In this document: positions 38,289 through 47,326 of the stretch, in pieces
Layout of the letters: each line of letters starts with the position of its first letter
Position numbering within the stretch: the stretch's first letter is position 1
NCBI GenBank assembly: GCA_944376225.1
Contig: CALWBZ010000106.1
Location: 1-59,604, forward strand
DNA from: an uncultured Clostridia bacterium
GTDB taxonomy: Bacteria; Bacillota; Clostridia; Lachnospirales; Bianqueaceae
Direction: 5' to 3'
Length of the DNA stretch: 59,604 nucleotides
Translations under genes and position numbers: made by a program
Notes under the pieces: generated by a model
The model's database searches: none
Told to the model about the DNA's origin: nothing
The model's input: only the letters and a program-made list of their open reading frames with translations

Positions 38289-39547
38289 AACCGGAAGAAG
38301 TCAGTAAACTCTCCCTGGGAATCTATCCGACGCCCTTAGAAAGAATGGAAAGGCTGGAAAAACGTCTGGAAACAGGGCCTCTTTACGTCAAGAGGGAGGA
38401 TCTGTGCGGCATGGGGCTTGGGGGCAACAAGGTGCGTAAGCTGGAGTATCTGGTGCAGGAAGCCCTGGAGCAGGGATGTACGACCCTTTTGACTTATGGA
38501 GGGCCCCAGACCAATCATGGGAGGCTCACCGTTGCCGCGGCGGTTCGCGTGGGAATGAAGTCTGTTCTGATTCTGGATGGAGAACGGCCGGAGAGAATGA
38601 GTGGAAACTTGATTTTGGACGGTCTCATGGGAGCGGATCTTCGTTTTGTGGGAGAAGTGGATTCGGAGGGCCTTGATCGGGAGGCGTACCGTATCCGATA
38701 CGAACAGAAGGTACAGGACCTGACTCAAAAAGTCATCGAAGAGTACGAGCGCAGGGGCGAAAAGGTATATGTTATCCCGGTGGGAGGCAGTAACGAACGG
38801 GGAGCTCTGGGATATGTTCAGATGATTCCCGAGCTCATGAAGCAGATGGAAGAGGAAGGGCTTGAGAGCGCGACCCTGGTGTGCGGGGCCGGATCCATGG
38901 GGACCTTCGCCGGACTCTGGCTGGGAGCGGCCTATTATCACGCGCCGATTCGAGTGGCGGGAATCTCGATTAATCCGCAAACAGATTTTACGAAAGAGTC
39001 GGTCTGCGAGTATATAGAGCGTGCCGGCAGGGCATACGAGATGGATGTTGATTGTCAACCGGAGGACCTCGAGATCTATTTTTACACAAAAAATGCCCCT
39101 TACGCGGGGCTTGGCTATAACGTGCCGGATCCGGACACGATGTCTTATATCCGTATGATGGCGGAGACGGAAGCGATCTTCCTGGATCCCTGCTATACGG
39201 GAAAGGTCTTTCACGGGTATGTGGATCTGCTGCAAAAAGGGAAAATCTCTCCGCGGGGAGCCATCTTCCTTCATACCGGCGGCGTTCCGGGACTTTGGGC
39301 CGAGGAGCATATGTCTGCCTTGCAGACGATGCTGGGAGGCCGGGAGGACTCTGCGGAAGAAAGGCTGAACCGCCTCTTGGCGGACATGGCGCGGGAACAG
39401 CGGGAACTCACGGAGAGCATGGAGACCATGAAAACGCGCGGGCAGGACCGAACATATCGCTTTAAGGAACAGATGGGCAGGAAGCTGATGAACAGTCAGA
39501 TTTATGCCAAGCTCCAGGCCTACGGACTCGTCGAGAAGGGCGAATAG
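38285..39547 (+). CDS. PLP-dependent D-cysteine desulfhydrase/ACC deaminase-like enzyme
   Basis: A fold-type II PLP enzyme likely to deaminate a small D-amino acid such as D-cysteine. It has YPTPLERMERLEKRL, VKREDLCGMGLGGNKVRKLE (PLP-binding Lys), GPQTNHGRLTVAAAVR and GAGSMGTFAGLWLG. The 420-residue length exceeds the usual roughly 330 by a charged helical tail from about residue 345. Cotranscription with hslO fits a redox or sulfur link, which is inference. Confidence 0.82.
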   Translation: MKPEEVSKLSLGIYPTPLERMERLEKRLETGPLYVKREDLCGMGLGGNKVRKLEYLVQEALEQGCTTLLTYGGPQTNHGRLTVAAAVRVGMKSVLILDGERPERMSGNLILDGLMGADLRFVGEVDSEGLDREAYRIRYEQKVQDLTQKVIEEYERRGEKVYVIPVGGSNERGALGYVQMIPELMKQMEEEGLESATLVCGAGSMGTFAGLWLGAAYYHAPIRVAGISINPQTDFTKESVCEYIERAGRAYEMDVDCQPEDLEIYFYTKNAPYAGLGYNVPDPDTMSYIRMMAETEAIFLDPCYTGKVFHGYVDLLQKGKISPRGAIFLHTGGVPGLWAEEHMSALQTMLGGREDSAEERLNRLLADMAREQRELTESMETMKTRGQDRTYRFKEQMGRKLMNSQIYAKLQAYGLVEKGE

Positions 39548-39550
39548 GAT

Positions 39551-41002
39551 TTAGGATTGCCCTTTCTTCCCGGGGCGGCGGGATCTGCGGATTCGGATGA
39601 ACAGGAAGAGCAGGAGGGCAAATAGAATCACCGCGGCGAAAATGCCGGTCAGCAGATAACTGCCATAACCGCTAGAAACAGGATGGATGGGGCTGGGATC
39701 TTCCGAAGAGGAGAGCGTCAACGTAAGCTCCGTATCCGGAAGGCTGTCCAGGGATAGGCGATACCCCGTCCCTTCCTTCTCGAATCCCTCCAGACTGCTT
39801 TCTATGAGAGCGAAGGGCGTTTCGATCAAGATCTGCAGAGCGTGAAAATCCGCCCAGGTACGCGCGGGAGAGAGAAGGTACGTATACTCATAAACCGGAG
39901 GTTCATAGTCCGTTTGGATCGAAGGATACAGAGGAGCCGTGACGGTATTGGTTACTGTTTCTCCGGCGGGAATCGTAATGGTATAATCATACCAGCGCAT
40001 CAGACAATCGGAGAAGGCCTGAGCGTATCGGTTCAGGAAGACAAGGCTGCTTTGGGTTTCAAGGGCATCTTCTCTCAGTTCCTCGACAACGGCGTTATAC
40101 CAGTCGGTTTGGGATACTCCGGTTTCATTCGACCATCCCTTCAGGGCAAATTCTTGGAAAGTCATAGTTTGGGAGGTTTGCAGGACGGCGGAGCCGGAAA
40201 TCTCCTCCCGATCATCCACGCCGCCGTTTTTATAAAACTTCCAGGCAGGGAGGGATTCCAGGGGAGTCCCGATGGCATAGATTATAAGGGAGTCTGAGGA
40301 ATCCGCCCAGCCGGAGACACGAACCGATCCGTCATCCCGTGTCTGAAGTCCGCTGATGTCCGGCCAGTAGATTTTTGTGGATCCTTGATCGGAAGGAAGA
40401 TCCCAGGCGACGGTGGCGGCGCTGTAAGTTTTTGTATCCACGTCGTGGATCGCAAAAGTATATTGGGTCACCGGAAGATCGGGAGTATAAAAAGGATCCT
40501 GTACAAAGCCGTCGTGCAGACGCGGGAGGTCGGTATCAAGATCGAAGGAATCATAAGGATGAACGAGGGAGTGCCGGATAGATTTTTCGATATTCTCACC
40601 GTTTACAGTAACGGTAAATTTATCCGTATCATAGGCGTAGGAGATCTCCTCGGGCTCTCGAGAGGAAGAAATATAATAAGAAGGAGAGGTTCCGAAGGGG
40701 AAAAAGAGTCGGAAGGTCACCTCGTAATCCGTGGGATTATAAAGGGAGTATGTCGCCTCTACATAGGCGGAGTAGGACAGAAAAGCGTCCGCGGTTTCAT
40801 AATAAGAATGGGGGAATTCCGGAATCTGAAGCCGGAGAATCTCGGATTCCACCTCTATGGGGCAATCCCTGTCACCCGAAATTACACCTGTGGAGGAGGT
40901 TCCACGCCAGAAGGTAGCGGCAGAGTTTGCCCTTACGGGGAGGGAATTTACGAAGAAAAAGCAAAGCATAAAGATGCAGATTGCATAACGTCGATGTTTC
41001 AT
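39551..41002 (-). CDS. Exported membrane-anchored protein of unknown function
   Basis: The 483-residue product has a signal peptide (YAICIFMLCFFFVNSLPVRA), a long strand-rich extracellular region with Ser/Thr/Tyr-rich segments, and one C-terminal helix (LLTGIFAAVILFALLLFLFIRI) followed by a basic tail (RRSRRPGKKG), so most of it lies outside the cell. The first part (YVEATYSLYNPTDYEVTFRLFFPF) looks like a beta-sandwich. I do not recognise a family. It begins after AAAGGAGTG, and its stop is 3 bp from the convergent desulfhydrase stop. Confidence 0.7.
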   Translation of the reverse strand: MKHRRYAICIFMLCFFFVNSLPVRANSAATFWRGTSSTGVISGDRDCPIEVESEILRLQIPEFPHSYYETADAFLSYSAYVEATYSLYNPTDYEVTFRLFFPFGTSPSYYISSSREPEEISYAYDTDKFTVTVNGENIEKSIRHSLVHPYDSFDLDTDLPRLHDGFVQDPFYTPDLPVTQYTFAIHDVDTKTYSAATVAWDLPSDQGSTKIYWPDISGLQTRDDGSVRVSGWADSSDSLIIYAIGTPLESLPAWKFYKNGGVDDREEISGSAVLQTSQTMTFQEFALKGWSNETGVSQTDWYNAVVEELREDALETQSSLVFLNRYAQAFSDCLMRWYDYTITIPAGETVTNTVTAPLYPSIQTDYEPPVYEYTYLLSPARTWADFHALQILIETPFALIESSLEGFEKEGTGYRLSLDSLPDTELTLTLSSSEDPSPIHPVSSGYGSYLLTGIFAAVILFALLLFLFIRIRRSRRPGKKGQS

Positions 41003-41130
41003 ACGATCACTCCTTTCTAAGAAAGCGTCAAGAACCTTATTCCTAAGATCATTATGGAGGAGATTTTAGATAAAGTCAAGTGTTTTCGTAAAAACGAAAG
41101 CCCGCGGCGAAAGATTTCACTTGAAAATCC

Positions 41131-41159
41131 TTGACTTTTATACCGCCTTTGCATATAAT
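41131..41159 (+). promoter_or_regulatory. Promoter of the tmRNA gene
   Basis: TTGACT (41131-41136), a 17-nt spacer and TATAAT (41154-41159), about 53 bp before the mature 5' end of tmRNA; the intervening part would be removed by RNase P. Confidence 0.7.
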
Positions 41160-41211
41160 AAAAGAAGTTAGCGACACTCTGCCCTGTATAGGCGCGTTCA
41201 TAGCGTGATTC

Positions 41212-41577
41212 GGGGATGTCAAGGTTTCGACGGGGATCGTTGAGATTTAGAGAGCCATCCGCAGTTTCGGGCCTGCGTCAACAACCTGAACCTAAATATA
41301 AACGCTAACGAAGATAGCAATAACTACGCTTTTGCGTACGCTGCTTAATTAAGCGGCATGTCCTGCTGCCGGTTCCCACGCCTGCAGTTAGGGCATCGAT
41401 GAAGGTTGGGCAACTTTTTTCTCAAAGCTTTGCGAGGGAAAAAGATAATAGGATGAAGCTACCAACTCGTGAGCCTGCCGACAGGCGCGCGGGGCGGGAA
41501 ACTTAAAATATCGGCTATGATGGTAGCGCTCTGAATGGATGGATCTTCGGACATGGGTTCGATTCCCATCATCTCCA
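41212..41577 (+). ncRNA. ssrA: Transfer-messenger RNA
   Basis: tmRNA rescues stalled ribosomes and tags the nascent protein. The 5' end GGGGATG pairs with CATCTCC near the 3' end to form the acceptor, and a T-arm (ATGGGTTCGATTCCCAT) precedes it. The tag reading frame at 41304-41345 encodes ANEDSNNYAFAYAA, followed by TAA, with the Ala-Ala ending recognised by ClpXP. The 3' CCA is not encoded (CTCC-A-TGA). The length of about 366 nt is normal. A strong terminator follows. Confidence 0.95.
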
Positions 41578-41580
41578 TGA

Positions 41581-41614
41581 TAGAAAAACCGCCTCAGTGG
41601 GGGCGGTTTTTCTA
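41581..41614 (+). terminator. Terminator of tmRNA
   Basis: A 13-bp stem TAGAAAAACCGCC / GGCGGTTTTTCTA (41581-41593, 41602-41614), with the T run in the right arm. Confidence 0.85.
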
Positions 41615-41745
41615 TTTTGGTTCGAGTGCATTGTGAACGTGGGGTAATTTTATTCTAAATCGTTTTTTCTACTATTCTGGCTTTTATCCCCGATGAACGA
41701 TAAACTAGAGAAAACACAGATACAAATACTTGAGGAGGTGAAAGT

Positions 41746-42371
41746 ATGAGTAAGAATTTGAATCCGAAAACGGGACAGTTTGATGAGATCATTTCGATTA
41801 TCGACAACGCGCGTGCCCGCGCATTGAAAGCGGTCAATGCAGAGCTTATTCAGATGTACTGGAATATAGGCGAGTACCTGTCTGGGCTGTGCGCCAATTC
41901 TGAATTCGGAGACAAGGTCATTGATGAAGCAGCAGCATACATTGCCAAAACAAATCCTGGCGTCAAAGGCTTCAGCCGTCGTGGGCTTTATCGCATGAAG
42001 CAATTTTACGAGATATATAAGGATGATGAATTTGTGACACCATTGGTGACACAAATCAGTTGGACGAACCATCTACTGATTATGTCCGGTTCTAAGACCG
42101 CGGAAGAACGGCATTTTTATATGACTTTGTGTGCGAAAGAGCATTATTCAAAGCGCGAGTTGGAACGACAAATCGACAGTGCCTATTATGAACGTTATAT
42201 GCTTTCTTCCAAGAAGATGACGCGGTGGTGGAATATGCCCTCAGCCGTAGTATGTCTCCCACCTTGGTGTCCGACTATACTTTGTACTTGCCCGACAAGA
42301 AACTACTGCAAAACAAGCTGCGTGAGTTGACTGAGCTTGCGTTAGAAAACGACGAAGGCGAAGAAGAATAA
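41746..42371 (+). pseudogene. Broken YhcG/DUF1016-type nuclease gene (internal deletion plus frame change)
   Basis: The first frame encodes a DUF1016 N-terminal domain (NARARALKAVNAELIQMYWN, GFSRRGLYRMKQFYEIYKDD, ISWTNHLLIMSGSKTAEERH) up to YMLSSKKM near 42220. From 42216 a different frame encodes the family's C-terminus (DDAVVEYALSRSMSPTLV ... PDKKLLQNKLRELTELAL) to a TAA at 42369-42371. The PDDEXK nuclease domain normally between them, roughly 140 residues, is gone. The RBS AGGAGGTGAAAGT is still excellent. The gene lies directly after tmRNA, a common integration site, so it is probably a remnant of a mobile or defence island. An intact reading of 194 residues exists but its tail is nonsense. 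Confidence 0.85.
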
Positions 42372-42443
42372 ACATAATGATTTATGCCTGCTATTCCCCG
42401 ATAGTTCAAGGGAGGAGGAACCAAGCAGAAAGGCAAAAGCATC

Positions 42444-42472
42444 TTGATTTTTTGAACGCGGAATGATATGAT
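42444..42472 (+). promoter_or_regulatory. Promoter of the nitroreductase gene
   Basis: TTGATT (42444-42449), a 17-nt spacer and TATGAT (42467-42472), 34 bp before the ATG. Confidence 0.55.
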
Positions 42473-42505
42473 CAAGATATCCAATAAAAGAAAGGTGGGG
42501 GTACC

Positions 42506-43024
42506 ATGAATGAGGTATTGAAAAACATTCGTACGAGGCGCAGCGTGCGCGGCTTCACGGAGAAGCGGATTCCCGAGGAGACGGTTCAGGCGATCGTGGA
42601 AGCGGCGGTATACGCGCCGAGCGCGATGAACCGGCAGAGCTGGCATTTCACGGTGGTGCATAACCGGGAGAAGATCGAAAGATTGGCGCAGGCCATCGGC
42701 AGTCAGATCGGCCGGGAGGGGTATGATTTCTATCGGCCGGATATGCTGATTCTGGTTGCCGCGGAGAGAGAAAATCAGAACGGCCAGTTGGACAGCGGCT
42801 GCGCCATGGAAAACATCATGCTGGCGGCGCATTCTCTGGGCGTGGGTTCGGTATGGGTGAATCAGGCCAAGGGCATCTGCGACGAACCCGCGGTTCGTGA
42901 GGTCCTTACGGAATTCGGACTTCCTTCTACACATGTAATCTGGGGGATCGCGGCTTTGGGATACGCCACGGAGCAGCCGGAGGAGAAACCCCGCGCCGAA
43001 GGAACCGTGAATTACGTGGAGTAA
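42506..43024 (+). CDS. Nitroreductase-family FMN oxidoreductase
   Basis: A 172-residue flavoenzyme that uses NAD(P)H. It shows the N-terminal FMN phosphate motif IRTRRSVRGFTEKRIPEE, APSAMNRQSWHFTVV, and GSVWVNQAKG later on. It is of the short type. The physiological substrate is not clear. It is followed by the TIGR01440 gene 7 bp downstream. Confidence 0.9.
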   Translation: MNEVLKNIRTRRSVRGFTEKRIPEETVQAIVEAAVYAPSAMNRQSWHFTVVHNREKIERLAQAIGSQIGREGYDFYRPDMLILVAAERENQNGQLDSGCAMENIMLAAHSLGVGSVWVNQAKGICDEPAVREVLTEFGLPSTHVIWGIAALGYATEQPEEKPRAEGTVNYVE

Positions 43025-43031
43025 GCGCGGC

Positions 43032-43583
43032 ATGTCGGATACGAATGAAATATACGATCAGGCTTCCCAAGCGGCGCGGGAGCTGTTGGAGCGTTCGGGT
43101 GCAGAGCCAGGACAGATCGTGGTGGTTGGATGCTCTACCAGTGAAGTGATAGGCAATCGAATCGGGACGGCATCCAGCATAGAAGTAGCAGAAGCATTAT
43201 ACGACGCCATCGCTCCCCAGGTGAAAGCGCGTGGATGTTATTTGGCGGCCCAGTGCTGCGAACATCTGAATCGGGCGCTCATCATAGAGGAGGAAGCGGC
43301 CAAGGCATACGGATACGAACCGGTGTGGGTGGTTCCGCAGCCCAAGGCGGGCGGGTCGTTTGCCTCCATTACCTGGAGAAGGATGGAAAAGCCGGTGGCG
43401 GTGGAACACATTCGCGCGGCCTGCGGGCTGGACATTGGCGGTACGCTCATCGGCATGCATTTGAGAGAGGTGGCGGTGCCGCTGCGGCTCTCCGTTGCGA
43501 AGATCGGTGAGGCGGGGCTCATTTGCGCCTATACGAGACCGAAGTATATCGGCGGGCCGCGGGCTCGTTACGAAGCGGAATAA
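43032..43583 (+). CDS. TIGR01440/UPF0340 family protein (YwlG-like)
   Basis: The 183-residue product matches this conserved Firmicutes family in IVVVGCSTSEVIGNRIGTASS, GCYLAAQCCEHLNRALIIEEE, VVPQPKAGGSFASITWRRM and ARYEAE. Its biochemical role is not established. It is co-transcribed with the nitroreductase and ends at a bidirectional terminator. Confidence 0.88.
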   Translation: MSDTNEIYDQASQAARELLERSGAEPGQIVVVGCSTSEVIGNRIGTASSIEVAEALYDAIAPQVKARGCYLAAQCCEHLNRALIIEEEAAKAYGYEPVWVVPQPKAGGSFASITWRRMEKPVAVEHIRAACGLDIGGTLIGMHLREVAVPLRLSVAKIGEAGLICAYTRPKYIGGPRARYEAE

Positions 43584-43596
43584 AAAACAAAAAAGG

Positions 43597-43645
43597 ATCC
43601 CTCATTCTGTCCCCATCCCTATGGGAGAGAAGACAGAAGAGGGAT
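43597..43645. terminator. Bidirectional terminator between convergent genes
   Basis: ATCCCTC-A-TTCTGTC (43597-43611) pairs with GACAGAA-GAGGGAT (43632-43645), with an inner CCCAT/ATGGG. AAAAAA lies to the left and TTCTTTT to the right. Confidence 0.75.
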
Positions 43646-43660
43646 TCTTCTTTTATATTA

Positions 43661-45262
43661 TTAGCCCTGCAATCTCTCAAATAAGACCACACCCTTATGG
43701 GTGAGGTAAAAATACGAGAAAACACAGCCGGCGACGCATAGCGCCAGACACAGATAGGCATAGACGATAAGAGGCAGGAAGTTCAGCACAAACACATAGA
43801 GAAGCACGGGCACAACCAGAATCCCCATGCCGCCAAACATGGTGAGCATGACGCTGCCGCTTTGCTTCACGCAGGTAGTCTCGTTCAGCCAGTCGAACTT
43901 GGGCATGTGCAGGTTGATGATCAGGCCGAGCAGCGCGATAAGCACCGTCATGGCACAGGCGAAGAGTACCGCGAGGATTGTGCTTAATAGAGAGGACCCG
44001 AGAGCGATACATCCAACTAAGGTAGAGATCAGCAAAAACGGGATGCAGACCAGACAATGCAGCGCCGCTTTGGCCAGGAGGATCTTCTTAGAAGGCACCG
44101 GCAGGGATCGAAGCAGCCATAGCCGATTGCCCTCAAGGGAGATAGAAGGCGCGGTGACGATATTGGTGGAAGCGCAAAAGATCATCATGACAGCCACCAA
44201 AATACCGGCCGCATCCGCCGCGGAGGGACCGATGAGAGAAAGAAATGGCAAAAAGGTTTCCTGCTGTGAAATCAGGAAGAAGGGAATCAGGATGCAGAAA
44301 ATGACTCCCACCAGTGAATTCATCATGTACATCGGCAGAGATAGGAAGAACCGCAGCTCCCTGAGAATAAGCGCCTTCATGGGAGAATTGACCCGCAGCT
44401 CCCCGCGGCGGTAGGCGATCTTCTTCTGCCCCTTTTTGGTGGTTGTAATGCGAATAAAGAAGCGGGACAACAGCCAATAGACGGGGATAATGGGAACAAG
44501 ACAGAAAAGGAAATACCATAGGAAAGAAAGAAGGTTTCCGTTCGCCACCGCGTCTCCCAAAAAATAGAAGGGCGGGAAAGCCTTTTCCACCGCCTCGGCA
44601 ATAGCCGTACCATTTTCGATCAGGGAGTTGAGATAATCGGAACTATTCTGAATGAAGTAAAAATAGCCCAGGAAGAAAACAAGCATCAACACAACCTGAA
44701 TGATATTCTTATGGCGCAGGCGAGAACTGATGACGGCTAAGAGCCATCCGCACAGACAGCTGAGGGAAAGGGTCAAGAGGGGCAATACCAGATAGGCGAT
44801 GATCAGAAGGATGATGCCCAAGGCGGTGGCGTAGCCGGACAGGACATAGACAAAAAGCGCCGGCGCGAAAATAAGCCCCTCGTAGACATAGTTTAGAATC
44901 AGCAGCAGAAGCATGCGGGAGAGCAAAATATAGTAGGTCGGGATGGGCATGGACAGCAGGAGCTCATTGTCCGTAGCGTCAAAGAGCTGGCTCTGAGTGA
45001 CAAAGATGCTCCCGATGAAGGAAAAGAAGAACGCCAGAAGTCCCGCGAGGGCAAAGAAGAACCAATTGAGTTCCGTGGCCAACATGGGAACGAAGGCGAA
45101 GAAGAGCGCGCCAAAGACAAAAAGCAAGACGGCGATCACATAGATCCAAAGGATGCCAAACAGCACTTTTTTGCCTGTGGACATACCCGCCTCGGTCTTC
45201 TTTGTCCGAAACATAGAACTAAACAACGACGCGAAACGCACGCGAATCAATGCTTTAAGCAT
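43661..45262 (-). CDS. ABC exporter permease
   Basis: The 533-residue integral membrane protein has about 12 hydrophobic helices (VLFGILWIYVIAVLLFVFGA, WFFFALAGLLAFFFSF) and a cytoplasmic loop with FDATDNELLLSMPIP. It resembles the large ABC-2-type permeases of clostridia. Its start overlaps the 3' end of the ATPase gene by 8 bp, so the two form one exporter. The cargo is unknown. Confidence 0.82.
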   Translation of the reverse strand: MLKALIRVRFASLFSSMFRTKKTEAGMSTGKKVLFGILWIYVIAVLLFVFGALFFAFVPMLATELNWFFFALAGLLAFFFSFIGSIFVTQSQLFDATDNELLLSMPIPTYYILLSRMLLLLILNYVYEGLIFAPALFVYVLSGYATALGIILLIIAYLVLPLLTLSLSCLCGWLLAVISSRLRHKNIIQVVLMLVFFLGYFYFIQNSSDYLNSLIENGTAIAEAVEKAFPPFYFLGDAVANGNLLSFLWYFLFCLVPIIPVYWLLSRFFIRITTTKKGQKKIAYRRGELRVNSPMKALILRELRFFLSLPMYMMNSLVGVIFCILIPFFLISQQETFLPFLSLIGPSAADAAGILVAVMMIFCASTNIVTAPSISLEGNRLWLLRSLPVPSKKILLAKAALHCLVCIPFLLISTLVGCIALGSSLLSTILAVLFACAMTVLIALLGLIINLHMPKFDWLNETTCVKQSGSVMLTMFGGMGILVVPVLLYVFVLNFLPLIVYAYLCLALCVAGCVFSYFYLTHKGVVLFERLQG

Positions 45263-45968
45263 GGTCTTCCTCCAATTCCAGGAAGACGTCCTCCAGAGAG
45301 GAATCGCCTTTTACCTCCTCCATGCTGCCGCTGCGAAGAAGACGCCCCTGTTTGATAATGGCCACCTTGTCGCAGAGTTTCTCGGCAACCTCCAGGACAT
45401 GGGTGGAGAAGAAAATAGAACCGCCCTTCATACACAGCTCTCGCATGAGATCCTTAAGAAGATGGCTGGCGGTGGGATCCAATCCCACGAAGGGCTCATC
45501 CATGATTAAAAGGCGAGGTTCGTGGATCAGAGCCGAGATAATGGCCAGTTTTTGTCTCATACCATGGGAATAGGCGCTGATGGGCTGCGCTAAGTCGCCG
45601 GTCAGCTCAAACAGATCGGAATACCGGTGAATACGCTCCTCGCGCATTCCTTTAGGAATGCCGTAGACATCGCAGATGAAATTCAGGTATTTGATGCCCG
45701 ATAAAAAGGTGTAGATATCCGGATTATCCGGTATGTAAGCCAGGTTTTGCTTACACAGCAGGGGTTCTTTTTCAATGGAATGCCCGTCGATCAGAATCTC
45801 GCCGGAATCAAAGTGCAGAAGACCGCAGACCGCTTTCAGGGTCGTTGTTTTCCCGGCGCCGTTATGACCGATAAAGGCGTAGATTTCTCCGGGACGAATC
45901 GTTAGAGACAGATCGTCCACGGCTTTCTTGGAGCCATAACTCTTGGTCAGATGTTGAATCGATAACAT
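45255..45968 (-). CDS. ABC transporter ATP-binding protein
   Basis: A 237-residue ATPase with Walker A GHNGAGKTTT, signature YSHGMRQKLAIISAL, Walker B LLIMDEPFVGLDP and the switch His in FFSTHVLEVAEKL. Its partner permease follows. The ATG at 45968 has AAAGGAGG; the longer ORF to 46154 covers the promoter region and is rejected. Confidence 0.93.
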   Translation of the reverse strand: MLSIQHLTKSYGSKKAVDDLSLTIRPGEIYAFIGHNGAGKTTTLKAVCGLLHFDSGEILIDGHSIEKEPLLCKQNLAYIPDNPDIYTFLSGIKYLNFICDVYGIPKGMREERIHRYSDLFELTGDLAQPISAYSHGMRQKLAIISALIHEPRLLIMDEPFVGLDPTASHLLKDLMRELCMKGGSIFFSTHVLEVAEKLCDKVAIIKQGRLLRSGSMEEVKGDSSLEDVFLELEEDHA

Positions 45969-46001
45969 GAGTAATATCCTCCTTTCAGGATTTACGTTAA
46001 C

Positions 46002-46030
46002 ATCATAAAGGTTTGATAGGGATTTGTCAA
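46002..46030 (-). promoter_or_regulatory. Promoter of the ABC exporter operon
   Basis: On the minus strand: a perfect TTGACA (46025-46030), a 17-nt spacer and TATGAT (46002-46007). Confidence 0.7.
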
Positions 46031-46080
46031 TCCTAAAAACACGAGTGGGAAAAAATGCCCACTCGAGATGAAAATAACAG

Positions 46081-46109
46081 TTGCGGTCAAAGAGACTTTG
46101 CGCTATAAT
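46081..46109 (+). promoter_or_regulatory. Promoter of the HD-domain gene
   Basis: TTGCGG (46081-46086), a 17-nt spacer and TATAAT (46104-46109), divergent from the ABC promoter. Confidence 0.6.
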
Positions 46110-46158
46110 AAGAACGATATTTCTTGTGGAAATAGTATAGCGGAAAGGAGCCACATAG

Positions 46159-46644
46159 ATGACCAGAAGGGAGCATAAAGAGTTTCGTGAGCGAATTCGA
46201 GAGCTTATAGGAAATCGTTATGTGCGGAAAATGCGCGAGTTTCCCCAACATGGTACGACCAGTACCCTGGATCATAGCATTCGTGTCGCTAGGATGAGTT
46301 TTTGGCTGAGTAAGCGCCTGCCGGTTCGTTTTCGCACCCAGAGCCTGGTGCGGGGAGCGATGCTGCACGACTTTTATTTGTACGACTGGCATAAACCCGA
46401 GGAAGCGCAGCCTCTTCACGGATTTCGTCATCCGGTGACCGCCCTTGGCAACGCCCGGAAGCATTTTAAGCTGAATAAAGTAGAAGAAAATGTGATCCTC
46501 AGTCATATGTGGCCGTTAACTTTAAGTCGTGTGCCACGATGCCGTGAGGCCGTGCTGGTCTGTGTGGCGGACAAAATTTGTTCCCTTCGTGAGACGACGG
46601 CGGGAATATTTCGCGCGATTGGGTCAGATAATAAGAAATCATGA
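46159..46644 (+). CDS. HD-domain protein
   Basis: The 161-residue product has the HD metal-site order: [11 protein letters not shown], then [11 protein letters not shown] (the HD pair), HGFRHP and ILSHMWPLT, with a final Asp in [10 protein letters not shown]. Such proteins are metal-dependent phosphohydrolases, often of nucleotides. The substrate is unknown. It starts after GGAAAGGAG, and rubredoxin follows. Confidence 0.85.
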   Translation: MTRREHKEFRERIRELIGNRYVRKMREFPQHGTTSTLDHSIRVARMSFWLSKRLPVRFRTQSLVRGAMLHDFYLYDWHKPEEAQPLHGFRHPVTALGNARKHFKLNKVEENVILSHMWPLTLSRVPRCREAVLVCVADKICSLRETTAGIFRAIGSDNKKS

Positions 46645-46682
46645 TAGAAGATCAGGCAGAGCCTGGGAAAGGAGAAAATCTT

Positions 46683-46847
46683 ATGGATAAGTATGTTTGC
46701 ACCATCTGCGGATATGTGTATGATCCGGAGCTGGGCGATCCGGACAGCGGAATCGAGCCTGGAACCGCCTTCGAGGACATCCCGGAGGATTGGGTTTGCC
46801 CGCTGTGCGGAGTCGGCAAGGACGATTTCGAGAAGGTCGAAGAATAA
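46683..46847 (+). CDS. Rubredoxin
   Basis: A 54-residue one-iron electron carrier with the two Cys loops [15 protein letters not shown] and [12 protein letters not shown]. It supports reduction of oxygen and peroxide in anaerobes. ATG 46683 follows GGAAAGGAG; an in-frame extension to 46641 overlaps the HD gene and is rejected. A terminator follows. Confidence 0.96.
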   Translation: MDKYVCTICGYVYDPELGDPDSGIEPGTAFEDIPEDWVCPLCGVGKDDFEKVEE

Positions 46848-46848
46848 G

Positions 46849-46891
46849 AAAGACGGGAGAGAAGGAGAAACACTTCTTTCCCGTCTTTTTT
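46849..46891. terminator. Terminator after rubredoxin
   Basis: AAAGACGGG (46849-46857) pairs with CCCGTCTTT (46880-46888), with an inner GAAG/CTTC pair, followed by TTT. It lies between convergent genes and may serve both. Confidence 0.75.
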
Positions 46892-46907
46892 ACCATGAAA
46901 AGATGGA

Positions 46908-47300
46908 TCATGACTTGATAAACCCTGTAACAGTGACCAGAGCCACCGGCGTATCCAGATCGTCGAACAGATGTACCAGGTAGGTGCAGGTACTGCGTCC
47001 CTGTTTTTCACAGCGAGCCTCGGCGATGAGTTTTGTGCCTTTCGCCACACCAAGAAAAGAGATTTGACTGGATAGGGAGACCGTGGGAGGCTGATCCGCG
47101 TTGCTGGCAACGGCAAAAGCAAAATCCGCCAAGGTGAAGATGGCGCCGCCCATTACGGTACCCACCGCGTTCAGGTGTTTAGGCTCAATCGTGAAGCTGC
47201 ACCGGGCATACCCGGGCCGGACGTCCTCAATCCGAGCGCCCAATGTCTTCGTTGCGAAACAGTCAGAAAAAAAGTGAGTCCGAAGAGATTCAATATCCAA
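46908..47300 (-). CDS. Hotdog-fold (PaaI-like) acyl-CoA thioesterase
   Basis: The 130-residue protein has the hotdog pattern ARCSFTIEPKHLNAVGTVMGGAIFTLADFAFAV, with the catalytic Asp in LADFA, and QISFLGVAKGTKLIAEA. It probably hydrolyses an acyl- or aryl-CoA; the divergent neighbour is a phenylacetate-CoA ligase operon, so aryl-CoA thioesters are a reasonable guess. It starts at TTG 47300 with AAAGGCGG. Confidence 0.85.
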   Translation of the reverse strand: MDIESLRTHFFSDCFATKTLGARIEDVRPGYARCSFTIEPKHLNAVGTVMGGAIFTLADFAFAVASNADQPPTVSLSSQISFLGVAKGTKLIAEARCEKQGRSTCTYLVHLFDDLDTPVALVTVTGFIKS

Positions 47301-47326
47301 GATAAAACCGCCTTTCGTGTTATATT

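Noticed and set aside
41578..42500. Direct repeat of the ssrA 3' end marking an island boundary
   Set aside because: I looked for GGGTTCGATTCCCATC up to the nitroreductase gene and found no second copy.
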